Shown one piece after another: positions 57,069-64,000 of a DNA stretch of 64,000 nucleotides. The DNA comes from Bacilli bacterium. GTDB taxonomy: Bacteria > Bacillota_I > Bacilli_A > RF39 > UBA660. Under the pieces are notes generated by a model. It saw nothing but the letters and a program-made list of their open reading frames with translations, was not told the DNA's origin and did no database searches. The stretch is from NCBI GenBank assembly GCA_900772415.1, contig CAAHEC010000063.1:1-64000 (forward strand), written 5' to 3'. A program made the translations under genes and the position numbers. The first letter of the stretch is position 1. Each line of letters starts with the position of its first letter.

Positions 57069-57809
57069 ATGGATACTAATCTTAGTTTTTATGAATTATT
57101 AGGTGTTAAAAACGACGCTACGGAAGATGAAATAAAACAAGCTTATAAAAAACAAATGAAAAAATGGCATCCTGATATTAATAAGGATCCTAATGCTGTT
57201 AATATATCTTCTAGAATAAACGAAGCTAAAGAAGTTTTACTAGATCCTGTTAAAAGATATGATTATGACGAATATTTAAAGAAAAAAGTTAATGAAACAT
57301 ATAATAGATACACACAAAAGAAAAATAAAGAAGAATATAGTGCTAATGAAAAAGAAAAAAATTATGAAGATAAAAAAGTAACTAAGTGGCAATATTTAAA
57401 AGAATGGCTTAAATATGCAAGAGTTGCAAAATTTAGAAAAGTAATAGGTGTTACTTGTGTTTTACTAGAAAGTCTTTTATGTTTTATAATAAAATGTTTA
57501 ATAATTATAATAGCCTACGTAACAACATTAGGTAGTATTATGATAAGAGAAATTTATAGATATTTGGCCCCTATTTTTGGTATATTTTTAGTTTTGATTA
57601 TAGGTACTATATTTACAAACGGATTTGATAAAGCAATTAGTGATAACAAAAACATAATGATGCCTGCCATAATTGCCATTTTAGTTTATATAGCAAGTTT
57701 CATACTTCCTTTTTTATCAAAAATTTTATTATCCGCTAAAACTTTTGATATTCTATATAACAAAATAGATATTAATTTATTTAAATTATGCGTTGGGTAT
57801 AAAAGTTAA
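57069..57809 (+). CDS. J-domain membrane protein (DnaJ-like)
   Basis: 246 aa. Residues 5-70 are a J domain: SFYELLGVKNDATEDEIKQAYKKQMKKWHPDINKDPNA, with the HPD that triggers Hsp70, and INEAKEVLLDPVKRYDYDEYL. A basic, coiled linker follows (~70-120). Two pairs of hydrophobic segments fill ~135-235. It lacks the Gly/Phe and zinc-finger parts of DnaJ, so it is a type III J protein tethered to the membrane, likely recruiting DnaK to a local client. AGGTGAT precedes the ATG. Confidence 0.88.
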   Translation: MDTNLSFYELLGVKNDATEDEIKQAYKKQMKKWHPDINKDPNAVNISSRINEAKEVLLDPVKRYDYDEYLKKKVNETYNRYTQKKNKEEYSANEKEKNYEDKKVTKWQYLKEWLKYARVAKFRKVIGVTCVLLESLLCFIIKCLIIIIAYVTTLGSIMIREIYRYLAPIFGIFLVLIIGTIFTNGFDKAISDNKNIMMPAIIAILVYIASFILPFLSKILLSAKTFDILYNKIDINLFKLCVGYKS

Positions 57810-57836
57810 AAAACCTCCCTTTTGGGAAGTTTTTTT
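57808..57836 (+). terminator. Intrinsic terminator of the J-domain gene
   Basis: AAAACCTCCC-TTTT-GGGAAGTTTT plus T-run, starting at the stop codon. Confidence 0.85.
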
Positions 57837-57845
57837 ACAATAATA

Positions 57846-57936
57846 TGGCGGAGTGAGAGGGATTTGAACCCTCGCGCCAGTTACCCAGCCTACACCCTTA
57901 GCAGGGGCGCCTCTTCAGCCTCTTGAGTATCACTCC
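57846..57936 (-). tRNA. tRNA-Ser (anticodon GCU)
   Basis: 91 bases including encoded CCA, class II. Acceptor GGAGTGA/TCACTCC, D-arm with GAGGCTGAAGAGG, anticodon arm CCCCTGCTAAGGG with GCT (reads AGC/AGU), long variable arm TGTAGGCTGGGTAACTGGCG, T-arm GAGGGTTCAAATCCCTC, discriminator G. Its GCCA end fits the UGGC of the serine T-box at 9.5 kb, but its anticodon does not read the UCU specifier. Confidence 0.96.
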
Positions 57937-57951
57937 AACTCAACATAACTA

Positions 57952-57980
57952 ATTTTACACTATAAAAAAAGTTAGGTCAA
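57952..57980 (-). promoter_or_regulatory. Promoter of tRNA-Ser
   Basis: Minus-strand TTGACC (57980-57975), 17-base spacer, TAAAAT (57957-57952), about 15 bases before the tRNA. Confidence 0.75.
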
Positions 57981-57986
57981 GACTAA

Positions 57987-58862
57987 TTAATATAATTCAC
58001 CCTTCATTTTCAAAGTTTTTTTATTTATATTAATTAATTTATCTTTTTCAAAAGGATTTTTAAAATAATCTATTATTTGTTTATATTCTAACTCATCTGA
58101 TACATTATATTTTAAATATCCATTCATTAATTTTGATAATAATAAATCATTACCACTTACAACTAAAACCAATTTATTTATATCATTTTCAATTAAATTT
58201 AGCAAAAATAAAATATCTTTATCAACCTTAGATTCGAATTTTGCATATGGCTTATAAAATCTGTAAAAATCAGTTGTTAATTCATATATGAGATATTCAA
58301 AATTATTAGGATTTTTTTGGTAAATATAATTAAATATTTTAATATTTTCTGTTATACTAGTATCTATTGCCATATCTTTATCATTTAAAGATGAATAAAC
58401 ATAACTATATGTACTTAATAATTCATCTAAATTATAAGAATTTTCATAATAAAGCATATCAAAAATAAATAAAGGACATAACTTTTTTAAAGTTTGTTTA
58501 TCTTTTTTTAATTCATATACAAATTCCTTTCTCTCGGAATAAGAAGACTCTAAAAAAGAAACCGTATCTTCATACAAATATAAAAATTCATTATAATCTA
58601 AACTTTCAGCATAATATTCCATATCTATAATGTCTTTAAAATGTTTATAATCTTCTTTTGAATCGTTATCATCATATAAGAAATTATCATAATTAGAATG
58701 AAGATAAGAACAAATAAACATTACCTCTATATATGTTTTATAATTTGTACAAAATTTCTTAAAATATTCAAAACTACATTCTAAATCATTTAAATCAAGA
58801 TAATCCTCAAATGTTTTTATTGCACTTTTTCTTAAAATATCCGAATAATTTACTATTTTCAT
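57987..58862 (-). CDS. Hypothetical helical protein, 291 aa
   Basis: No family recognised. It is rich in Tyr, Leu, Asp, Lys and Asn, with repeated aromatic pairs (YLDLNDLECSFEYFKKF, NEFLYLYEDTVSFLESSY, NNFEYLIYELTTDFYRFY), predicted all-helical and cytosolic. There is no membrane segment or Cys pattern. GAGGTG precedes the ATG by seven bases. The stop lies just upstream of the tRNA-Ser promoter on the same strand, so readthrough into the tRNA is possible. Base use is like its neighbours, without signs of recent transfer. Confidence 0.6.
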   Translation of the reverse strand: MKIVNYSDILRKSAIKTFEDYLDLNDLECSFEYFKKFCTNYKTYIEVMFICSYLHSNYDNFLYDDNDSKEDYKHFKDIIDMEYYAESLDYNEFLYLYEDTVSFLESSYSERKEFVYELKKDKQTLKKLCPLFIFDMLYYENSYNLDELLSTYSYVYSSLNDKDMAIDTSITENIKIFNYIYQKNPNNFEYLIYELTTDFYRFYKPYAKFESKVDKDILFLLNLIENDINKLVLVVSGNDLLLSKLMNGYLKYNVSDELEYKQIIDYFKNPFEKDKLININKKTLKMKGELY

Positions 58863-59000
58863 TTAAAACACCTCAAAAATGAATTTAGTATCACAACAAT
58901 CCCTTTATATTTATATATTATAATTTTAATAAAAAAAATACAATAATTTTTGAATATATTTTTAATAAATGTTAAAAATATAATAGAAAGGAAGATTAAA

Positions 59001-59132
59001 ATGAAAAATAAAGATAAGAAAAAAGAATGTAAAAATTGTTCAAAAAAAGACGTAATAGATAAAAAGATAGAAACTACTAAAAATGGTTTAGAATACTATA
59101 AAGACGTAGAATCTAAAAAAGATGATGAATAA
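59001..59132 (+). CDS. Small charged protein, 43 aa, with one Cys pair
   Basis: The ATG is preceded by AAAGGAAG at good spacing. The product is very Lys/Asp/Glu-rich, with CKNCSKKD near the N-terminus (one C-x-x-C) and no hydrophobic segment. A strong terminator follows within ten bases. No family recognised; the C-x-x-C may bind metal as a dimer. Confidence 0.55.
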   Translation: MKNKDKKKECKNCSKKDVIDKKIETTKNGLEYYKDVESKKDDE

Positions 59133-59136
59133 TAAA

Positions 59137-59163
59137 CAAAAAAACACCAATTGGTGTTTTTTT
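59137..59163. terminator. Bidirectional terminator
   Basis: ACACCA-ATTGGTGT perfect palindrome with A7 and T7 flanks; it ends the 43-aa gene and, on the other strand, ddl. Confidence 0.9.
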
Positions 59164-60370
59164 ATCTTAACTTACCTTTAAAACCTTTAGTTCCCTTAGA
59201 GCCATTAAAGCCTTGTAATATGTTAGATTCAAAAATAGTAGTTTTCTTTAATTTTTTCTTATATCTTTTAACAGCTATATTTATCATGTCATCTAAAAGT
59301 TCATCGTACTCTTTATTAAGTGGTGTCCATAAATAGAATGCTAAACTTCCTGGAATGGTATTAAGTTCGTTAACATAATATTTTTTAGACTTTTTATCAT
59401 ATAGATAATCTATTCTAACTACCCCACTTGCTCCTAATACTTTAAATGCTTTCTTAGAAGTTTCTTCTATTTCCTTAGTTAGTTTTTCAGGTATATTAGC
59501 TGGAATAATTCTTGAAGCTGATGCCATTCCTTTTGATGGAGCACTTTTCTTAGCTAAGCCTTTTTTAGCTCCATTACCAATATACTTATCTTTAAATGAT
59601 AATATTTCATCATGTCCCATAACTTGTTCTATTACTGATGCTTCAGCATATGAATTTGATCCTAATACACTACAGTTAAGTTCTGTCATATTTGGAATTA
59701 TTTCTTCTACTAATATTTTATCATCATATTTTATAGCATCTTCTATTGCTTCTTTTACCTTTTCTTCATCATGAGCAACTTCAATACCAATACTAGAACC
59801 TTGTCTTGCTGGTTTTACTATTACTGGATATCCTAACTTTTTAATGTTTGCTAATATCTTTGTTTGATCTTCAAAGTACTCGTTATCATAAAACCAAATA
59901 TATTTTGGAACAGGAACGCCTTCTCTTTCTAATATTTGTTTTTGGAAAACCTTATCTTGTCCTACCGTGCAACCATATATATCACTACCAGTATATGGAA
60001 CGCCAAAAGTCTCAAGCATACCTTGCACGTTACCATCTTCCATGTTATAACCATGCACACAAGGAATTACTATATCAACAGTAGCTACTATTCTTTTAAA
60101 TAATCCTTTTTTACTTTGAAGAGCTAATGCTCCATCCTTGTTATAACATACAACGTTCTTACAATAACGTCTTAATAAATCTGGTTCTTTATATACATCC
60201 ATTTCCTTAAGAGGTGCGCCTGTATACATTTCGTTTTCCTTAGTTAAATACATAGGAACTATATCATATTTATCCTTATTTAAATGTTCCATTGCTTGTA
60301 CAGCAGTTATTATACTAACTTCATGTTCTGTTGTTTTTCCACCATATAAAACTCCAACTCTTATTTTCAT
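59162..60370 (-). CDS. ddl: D-alanine-D-alanine ligase
   Basis: 402 aa ATP-grasp enzyme. VGVLYGGKTTEHEVSIITA opens the N-domain; PCVHGYNMEDGNVQGMLETFGVPYTGSDIYGCTVGQDKVFQK, VKPARQGSSIGIEVAHDEE, ELNCSVLGSNSYAEAS, GVVRIDYLYD and YYVNELNTIPGSLAFYLW supply the substrate and Mg sites. The YNMEDG region suggests D-Ala-D-Ala rather than lactate specificity, with moderate certainty. The last ~15 residues hold a short collagen-like stretch (GFNGSKGTKGFKGK), absent from typical Ddl. AGGAGTTGAT precedes the ATG. It is co-transcribed with murF. Confidence 0.96.
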   Translation of the reverse strand: MKIRVGVLYGGKTTEHEVSIITAVQAMEHLNKDKYDIVPMYLTKENEMYTGAPLKEMDVYKEPDLLRRYCKNVVCYNKDGALALQSKKGLFKRIVATVDIVIPCVHGYNMEDGNVQGMLETFGVPYTGSDIYGCTVGQDKVFQKQILEREGVPVPKYIWFYDNEYFEDQTKILANIKKLGYPVIVKPARQGSSIGIEVAHDEEKVKEAIEDAIKYDDKILVEEIIPNMTELNCSVLGSNSYAEASVIEQVMGHDEILSFKDKYIGNGAKKGLAKKSAPSKGMASASRIIPANIPEKLTKEIEETSKKAFKVLGASGVVRIDYLYDKKSKKYYVNELNTIPGSLAFYLWTPLNKEYDELLDDMINIAVKRYKKKLKKTTIFESNILQGFNGSKGTKGFKGKLR

Positions 60371-60381
60371 AATATCAACTC

Positions 60382-61974
60382 CTATTCATTATATATATCT
60401 GGTAAATCATTTTCTATTAAGCAGTAAGTTTCTTTTCCACTAGATAAGCTTTTAACAAGTGCAAATGCTTCTTTAGTACTTTTTACGACATATATGTTTT
60501 TACTATCAAACTTAACTTCTTTTAAACCATCTTTAATTGGCTTTGTAATTTTCTCGCCAACAAGTATTACTACGTCAGCCGAATCCTTCATATAAGTACC
60601 AAATTTTTTATTAAGTTCATAAGTCTTATTTCCAAGCTCAACCATACCTGGTGTCATAACTATTCTAAGTCCTGGCATACTTTTAAGTACGTTTAATGCC
60701 ATATGAGAACCAACTGGATTAGAATTATAAGAATCATCTATATAAGTTATGTTTCCAGCTTCTCTAAGTTCTAGTCTGTGCTCTACGCTTCTAACATTTA
60801 AAACCGCTTTTTGCATTTGCTCTATTGAAAGACCAAACTCTTTAGAAAGAGCAAGTGATGCTAAAATATTATATATATTATTATAACCTAATAGTTTAGT
60901 TGTAAACGAATATTTCTTCTTATCACCTTTAAAGACAACGTTAAAAGTTGTACCTTTATTAGAAGTTTTAATATCTAAGGCTCTTACATCAGCATCCTTA
61001 TTATCAATACCTATCCAAATAATTTTACAATCATTTTTTAATTTATAATTAACTTGAAGTTCATCATCAGCATTTAAAACTCCAACGCCATTGGAAGGAA
61101 GGCTTTCAATAAGTTCAAACTTTCCTTTTTGAATGTTTTCTTGAGAACCAAATATTTCTATATGAGCTGTACCTATTTTAGTTAAAATACCATACTTAGG
61201 TTTTACAAGGTCACATAACTCTTTTATTTCTCCTACTTTATAAGCTCCCATTTCCGCGATTAATATATCATCAAACTTATCTAAATAATTATTAACCGTT
61301 ATAATAAGTCCATATGGAGTATTAAAGTTTTTAGGACTTGGAAGAGCGTTATGCTTAACGTTTAATATATCGCTTAGTATATTTTTACTACTTGTTTTTC
61401 CGTAGCTTCCAGTAATTCCTATAACCTTTAAATTATTCATTGATTTAAGCTTACTTACGGCTTTATTTTTATATGATAAGTAAACTAACTTTTCAACTGG
61501 TTTATTAATTATTATCGATATCATTAAAACAAAATTTAACAATATTTCATAAATAAATAAAATTAAGTAAATTATATTTATATTTTTAATAAAGGATAAA
61601 CCAAAAGAAATAAGTGCAAGTATTATTATGTTAGTTATAATTAACCTTTTAACTCTTGCCGTAACTTTAAGAGCTATTTTTGTGTCAGATGACTTATCTT
61701 CTTTTATCTTGATAATTAAGATAATCAAAGATACAACAAAAAAGTAAATTTCCGTAATTAATCTTGAATCTAACTTAAGTAATATAAGCACTAAATAAGT
61801 AATTACTACAACTAGTGAGCATTTAAGAGGCGTCTTAAAACTCTTCATATCCTTAATTGTCCATTTTAAAAACCTATGATCATCGTTATATAGATTTTGC
61901 TGTGCCATATGAAGTGATTTTTTAAAATCATAAATAAGCAAAACTATAAATGGTATTAAACTTATATAAAACAT
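60382..61974 (-). CDS. murF: MurF-type Mur ligase with N-terminal membrane domain
   Basis: 530 aa. Residues ~1-175 hold about six membrane spans, absent from standard MurF. The ligase follows: GITGSYGKTSSKNIL (ATP loop), TPYGLIITVNNYLDKFDDILIAEMGAYKVGEIKELCDLVKPKYGILTKIGTAHIE with the Mur Glu and His, then LNADDE and RSVEHRLELREAGNITYIDDSYNSNPVGSHMALNVL, which is MurF-like. It adds D-Ala-D-Ala to the stem, using the product of the ddl gene 12 bases downstream. The ATG behind AAGGATGTGGAAG is used; a GTG three codons earlier is possible. Confidence 0.93.
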   Translation of the reverse strand: MFYISLIPFIVLLIYDFKKSLHMAQQNLYNDDHRFLKWTIKDMKSFKTPLKCSLVVVITYLVLILLKLDSRLITEIYFFVVSLIILIIKIKEDKSSDTKIALKVTARVKRLIITNIIILALISFGLSFIKNINIIYLILFIYEILLNFVLMISIIINKPVEKLVYLSYKNKAVSKLKSMNNLKVIGITGSYGKTSSKNILSDILNVKHNALPSPKNFNTPYGLIITVNNYLDKFDDILIAEMGAYKVGEIKELCDLVKPKYGILTKIGTAHIEIFGSQENIQKGKFELIESLPSNGVGVLNADDELQVNYKLKNDCKIIWIGIDNKDADVRALDIKTSNKGTTFNVVFKGDKKKYSFTTKLLGYNNIYNILASLALSKEFGLSIEQMQKAVLNVRSVEHRLELREAGNITYIDDSYNSNPVGSHMALNVLKSMPGLRIVMTPGMVELGNKTYELNKKFGTYMKDSADVVILVGEKITKPIKDGLKEVKFDSKNIYVVKSTKEAFALVKSLSSGKETYCLIENDLPDIYNE

Positions 61975-61987
61975 ATCTTCCACATCC

Positions 61988-62719
61988 TTACTTTATAAAA
62001 TTATTTATTATGTTTATTGTTTGATTAAGTCTTTCTAAGTACGCGTAATGTGTACATCCCTCATACAAGATAAGACCACAATCTGGTATTAATCTTTCGT
62101 ATTCTTTTGTATCTTCTTCTGGAACTTCACTATCCATATCTCCATAAATCAAAATTACCGGAGCCTTTATTTTTTTAGCATCCTCTGATAAATCTTCATT
62201 AACGGTCTTAACTAAAACAGCTTTCATGATAGGACTTGCTGCCCTATAATCTCTTGAACCTATATGATTTTTAGCCCATCCTTCTAAGTTTTTTATAACT
62301 GGAACTTTTTTTAACGTTTTTAAAATCTTTGTTTTAAGACCTTTCTTATCGTGTCCTCTAAGTGCCGGAGAAAGAAGTATTACTTTTTTAACATCATTTC
62401 TAGAAGCATATTTAACTGATACTCTACCACCAAATGAGTGCCCTATTAATATTGGATTTTTAACCTTTAACTTTTTTAATAATTCTTCTATTAAAATGGT
62501 GTAATCATTAACATCCATTACCCTTTTTGGTTCAGGACTTAACCCAAAACCAGGAAAATCCACTATTATAATTCTATATTCATTCTTAAAAGGCTCTCCA
62601 AGCATTTGCATCATTTCTATGTTTTGTCCCCATCCATGAAGCAATACAATAGCATCCTTCTTTTTATTTCCGTAATCTAAATAATTTACATATTGTCCAT
62701 TTATATCCAAGTTAATCAC
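61988..62719 (-). CDS. Alpha/beta-fold hydrolase
   Basis: 243 aa. Catalytic outline: oxyanion region VLLHGWGQN, nucleophile elbow IGHSFGGRVS (Ser), acid in ILIYGDMDSEVPEED, and final His in CTHYAYLERLN. It fits small carboxylesterase/lipase or MhpC-like hydrolases; the substrate is unknown. The start is ambiguous: GTG at the end given, or TTG three codons later with AGGTGATTAAC upstream. It leads the operon hydrolase-murF-ddl, so a link to wall precursors or to carrier release is conceivable but unproven. TGTTATAAT (62760-62752) is its likely -10. Confidence 0.88.
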   Translation of the reverse strand: MINLDINGQYVNYLDYGNKKKDAIVLLHGWGQNIEMMQMLGEPFKNEYRIIIVDFPGFGLSPEPKRVMDVNDYTILIEELLKKLKVKNPILIGHSFGGRVSVKYASRNDVKKVILLSPALRGHDKKGLKTKILKTLKKVPVIKNLEGWAKNHIGSRDYRAASPIMKAVLVKTVNEDLSEDAKKIKAPVILIYGDMDSEVPEEDTKEYERLIPDCGLILYEGCTHYAYLERLNQTINIINNFIK

Positions 62720-62751
62720 CTATTCCTATTATGGTTAAATCTTCTTTACAT

Positions 62752-62760
62752 ATTATAACA
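62752..62760 (-). promoter_or_regulatory. Extended -10 promoter of hydrolase-murF-ddl
   Basis: Minus-strand TGTTATAAT, 32 bases from the start codon. Confidence 0.55.
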
Positions 62761-62774
62761 TTTTTATCATAAAA

Positions 62775-62815
62775 ATAAAACAAAATAAGACTTATTTCTT
62801 ATCTTGTTTACTCTA
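62775..62815 (-). terminator. Intrinsic terminator
   Basis: AAACAAGATAAGA...TCTTATTTTGTTT with T-rich continuation on the minus strand. It would end any transcript from the gene remnant at 63 kb. The stretch 62816-62955 holds no recognisable gene. Confidence 0.6.
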
Positions 62816-62955
62816 TTTAAACCTCTTTTTATCACTTTTGTAATATCATTATGTATCATTTCATCTTTAAGGCAAGCATCTAAATTATCATTTGTAAGCT
62901 CATATTATTTATAACATTTATTTTCTTCTTTTTCATAAATGTAATAATTGTTATC

Positions 62956-63234
62956 TTATTTACCAAAAAACTCAATTACTCCATTTGTATAAAGAGTACA
63001 ATTATATAATGCATCATCATCTAAATCATATCCTAAAAGAATAAGTTCTTTAGTCACATTATCAAGGTTTTCTATACTTTCCTTATAATTATCTTCATTA
63101 ATGTTAAACATCGTGTTACTTATTACTGTTATAATTCCAAATATACTAGATACTATAAAAGAAAATTTAGAAGACTTTTCATTACCAAATAAAATTTGTG
63201 AAAACAAAGCACAAGCTAAAGCATAAGTTGATAT
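62956..63234 (-). pseudogene. Remnant of an unknown gene, start lost
   Basis: An open frame of about 93 codons that runs upstream through KIKKVKNISTYALACALFSQILFG without any ATG, GTG or TTG preceded by a ribosome-binding site, until a TGA at about 63243. The TTG read as Met in MFSQ is likely an internal Leu. It shows one hydrophobic stretch (FIVSSIFGIITVIS) and an acidic tail ending GVIEFFGK. The flanking DNA is A/T-rich and looks like decayed coding sequence. I cannot name the parent family. Confidence 0.4.
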
Positions 63235-63361
63235 ATTTTTAACTTTTTTTATCTTATCTCATACATAAACTTCGTAAAGGTTGTCTGATAGTCTATCCAT
63301 AATTAAATCTACTTTTCTTCTAATAAAATATAATATTTAAAAGTATCGTAATAAGCAATAA

Positions 63362-63394
63362 ATTCTATAAAAAGAATAGCATAAGCTATCCTTT
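63362..63394 (-). terminator. Intrinsic terminator of leuS
   Basis: GGATAGC-TTAT-GCTATTC with flanking A/T pairs and T5 on the minus strand; it begins in the last leuS codons. Confidence 0.85.
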
Positions 63395-64000
63395 TACAAC
63401 TACGTTAACTATTTTGTTTTTAATAACTATTATTTTAACTATTTCTTTTCCTTCAGTATGTTTTTTAACATTATCATTACTTAATGCCTTTTCTTTTATG
63501 ACATCTATAGTATCATCTATGTTAATTGAAATAGTTCCTCTTAATTTACCATTAACTTGAACTGCTATATCAAATGTTTTAAGGGTAAGTTTATCTTCAT
63601 CCCATGATGGCCATTTGCTTTCACATAATGGTTTATAACCCATCATTTCGTTTAATTCTTCAGTTATATGAGGTGCTACCGGATTCATTAAAGTAAGTAA
63701 TAATCTAAAGTCTTCTTTAGTTATAGAGTCTTTAGCATCATACTCATTTGTTAAAATCATAAGAGATGAAACATAAGTGTTATAACCCATTCTTCCTAAG
63801 TCTGTTGTAACAGCCTTAATTGTTTTATTTTGAATAACTTCAAAGTCTTTTGTTAAACCTTCTTTATCATTTAACTTGTCATATAATCTTATTACTTTAT
63901 CAATAAATCTCTTACATCCTCTTAATGACTCAGTACTCCAAGGTGCATCTTGTCTATAATCTCCCATAAACATTTCATACACTCTTAAAGTATCTGCTCC
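63386..64000 (-). CDS. leuS: Leucyl-tRNA synthetase, C-terminal part (runs off the window)
   Basis: 205 codons remain, open to the window edge. The sequence begins GADTLRVYEMFMGDYRQDAPWSTESLRGCKRFIDKV, which is the end of the LeuRS catalytic core and the start of the anticodon-binding helical domain; then MNPVAPHITEELNEMMGYKPL and VQVNGKLRGTISINIDDTIDVIKEKAL, the typical C-terminal domain, ending IVKIIVIKNKIVNVVVKG. The KMSKS loop and editing domain lie outside the window. A clean terminator follows. The first visible in-frame Met is not the true start. Confidence 0.95.
   Translation of the reverse strand, partial: GADTLRVYEMFMGDYRQDAPWSTESLRGCKRFIDKVIRLYDKLNDKEGLTKDFEVIQNKTIKAVTTDLGRMGYNTYVSSLMILTNEYDAKDSITKEDFRLLLTLMNPVAPHITEELNEMMGYKPLCESKWPSWDEDKLTLKTFDIAVQVNGKLRGTISINIDDTIDVIKEKALSNDNVKKHTEGKEIVKIIVIKNKIVNVVVKG

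Noticed and set aside
59848..60084. Plus-strand frame of 78 codons inside ddl
   Set aside because: Antisense to conserved ATP-grasp motifs; no start signal.

Overview
The window is AT-rich chromosomal DNA of a low-GC Bacillota. Gene content (smc-rnc, scpAB, comEA-comEC, ymfF/ymfH-type M16 pair, yvcK, tandem Mur ligases, T-box control) fits the class Bacilli; an RF39/Erysipelotrichia-like gut lineage is my best guess, with low confidence. TGG is used for Trp and TGA as a stop (for example in ATGA overlaps), so the genetic code is standard. Most genes lie on the minus strand, tightly packed with ATGA/TAATG overlaps. Intrinsic terminators are frequent, and many promoters carry an extended -10 (TGnTATAAT) and need no good -35.

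Region 1 (1-6.3 kb) looks accessory: a secreted CAP protein, a sigma-region-4-like regulator, a cold-shock protein, a MazF toxin with an unfamiliar partner, small unknown genes, an HTH regulator and a Rep-like winged-helix protein. Four copies of a TGTCTAC-N4-GTAGACA palindrome sit at the promoters here and suggest a self-contained repressor circuit, perhaps a plasmid or ICE remnant. No integrase or att site is visible.

Region 2 (6.3-10.9 kb) holds a serine-specific T-box leader (specifier UCU, T-box UGGC matching the tRNA-Ser GCCA end) in front of a GNAT gene and two tandem serS copies. The upstream serS copy loses motif 3. yebC and a second GNAT gene lie just upstream.

Region 3 (10.9-18.1 kb) carries a FtsW/RodA gene, a YjcZ-like micro-protein, def, small membrane proteins, and smc-rnc. 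The SMC is short-armed.

Region 4 (18.1-23.5 kb) is a five-gene operon: a HAD/nucleoside-hydrolase fusion, NADAR, GNAT, HAD and HD phosphohydrolase. It is followed upstream by a MATE-like protein and a third HAD. A duplicated 58-bp terminator-promoter cassette bounds the modules. This is the best candidate for an undescribed nucleotide or ADP-ribose processing system.

Region 5 (23.5-47.6 kb) is mostly housekeeping: ABC exporter, M16 peptidases, deoD, an M3-like peptidase, ftsK, ogg, PAP2, a Rel homologue with a synthetase domain that looks dead, yvcK, an MBL hydrolase, galE, tRNA-Met, SDR, murC, tRNA-Leu, scpAB and rmuC.

Region 6 (47.7-64 kb) holds comEA-comEC, an ABC-F protein, cysE, a LiaF-like protein, an Ord-like dehydrogenase, a DnaJ-domain membrane protein, tRNA-Ser(GCU), ddl-murF-hydrolase, a gene remnant, and the 3' end of leuS running off the window.
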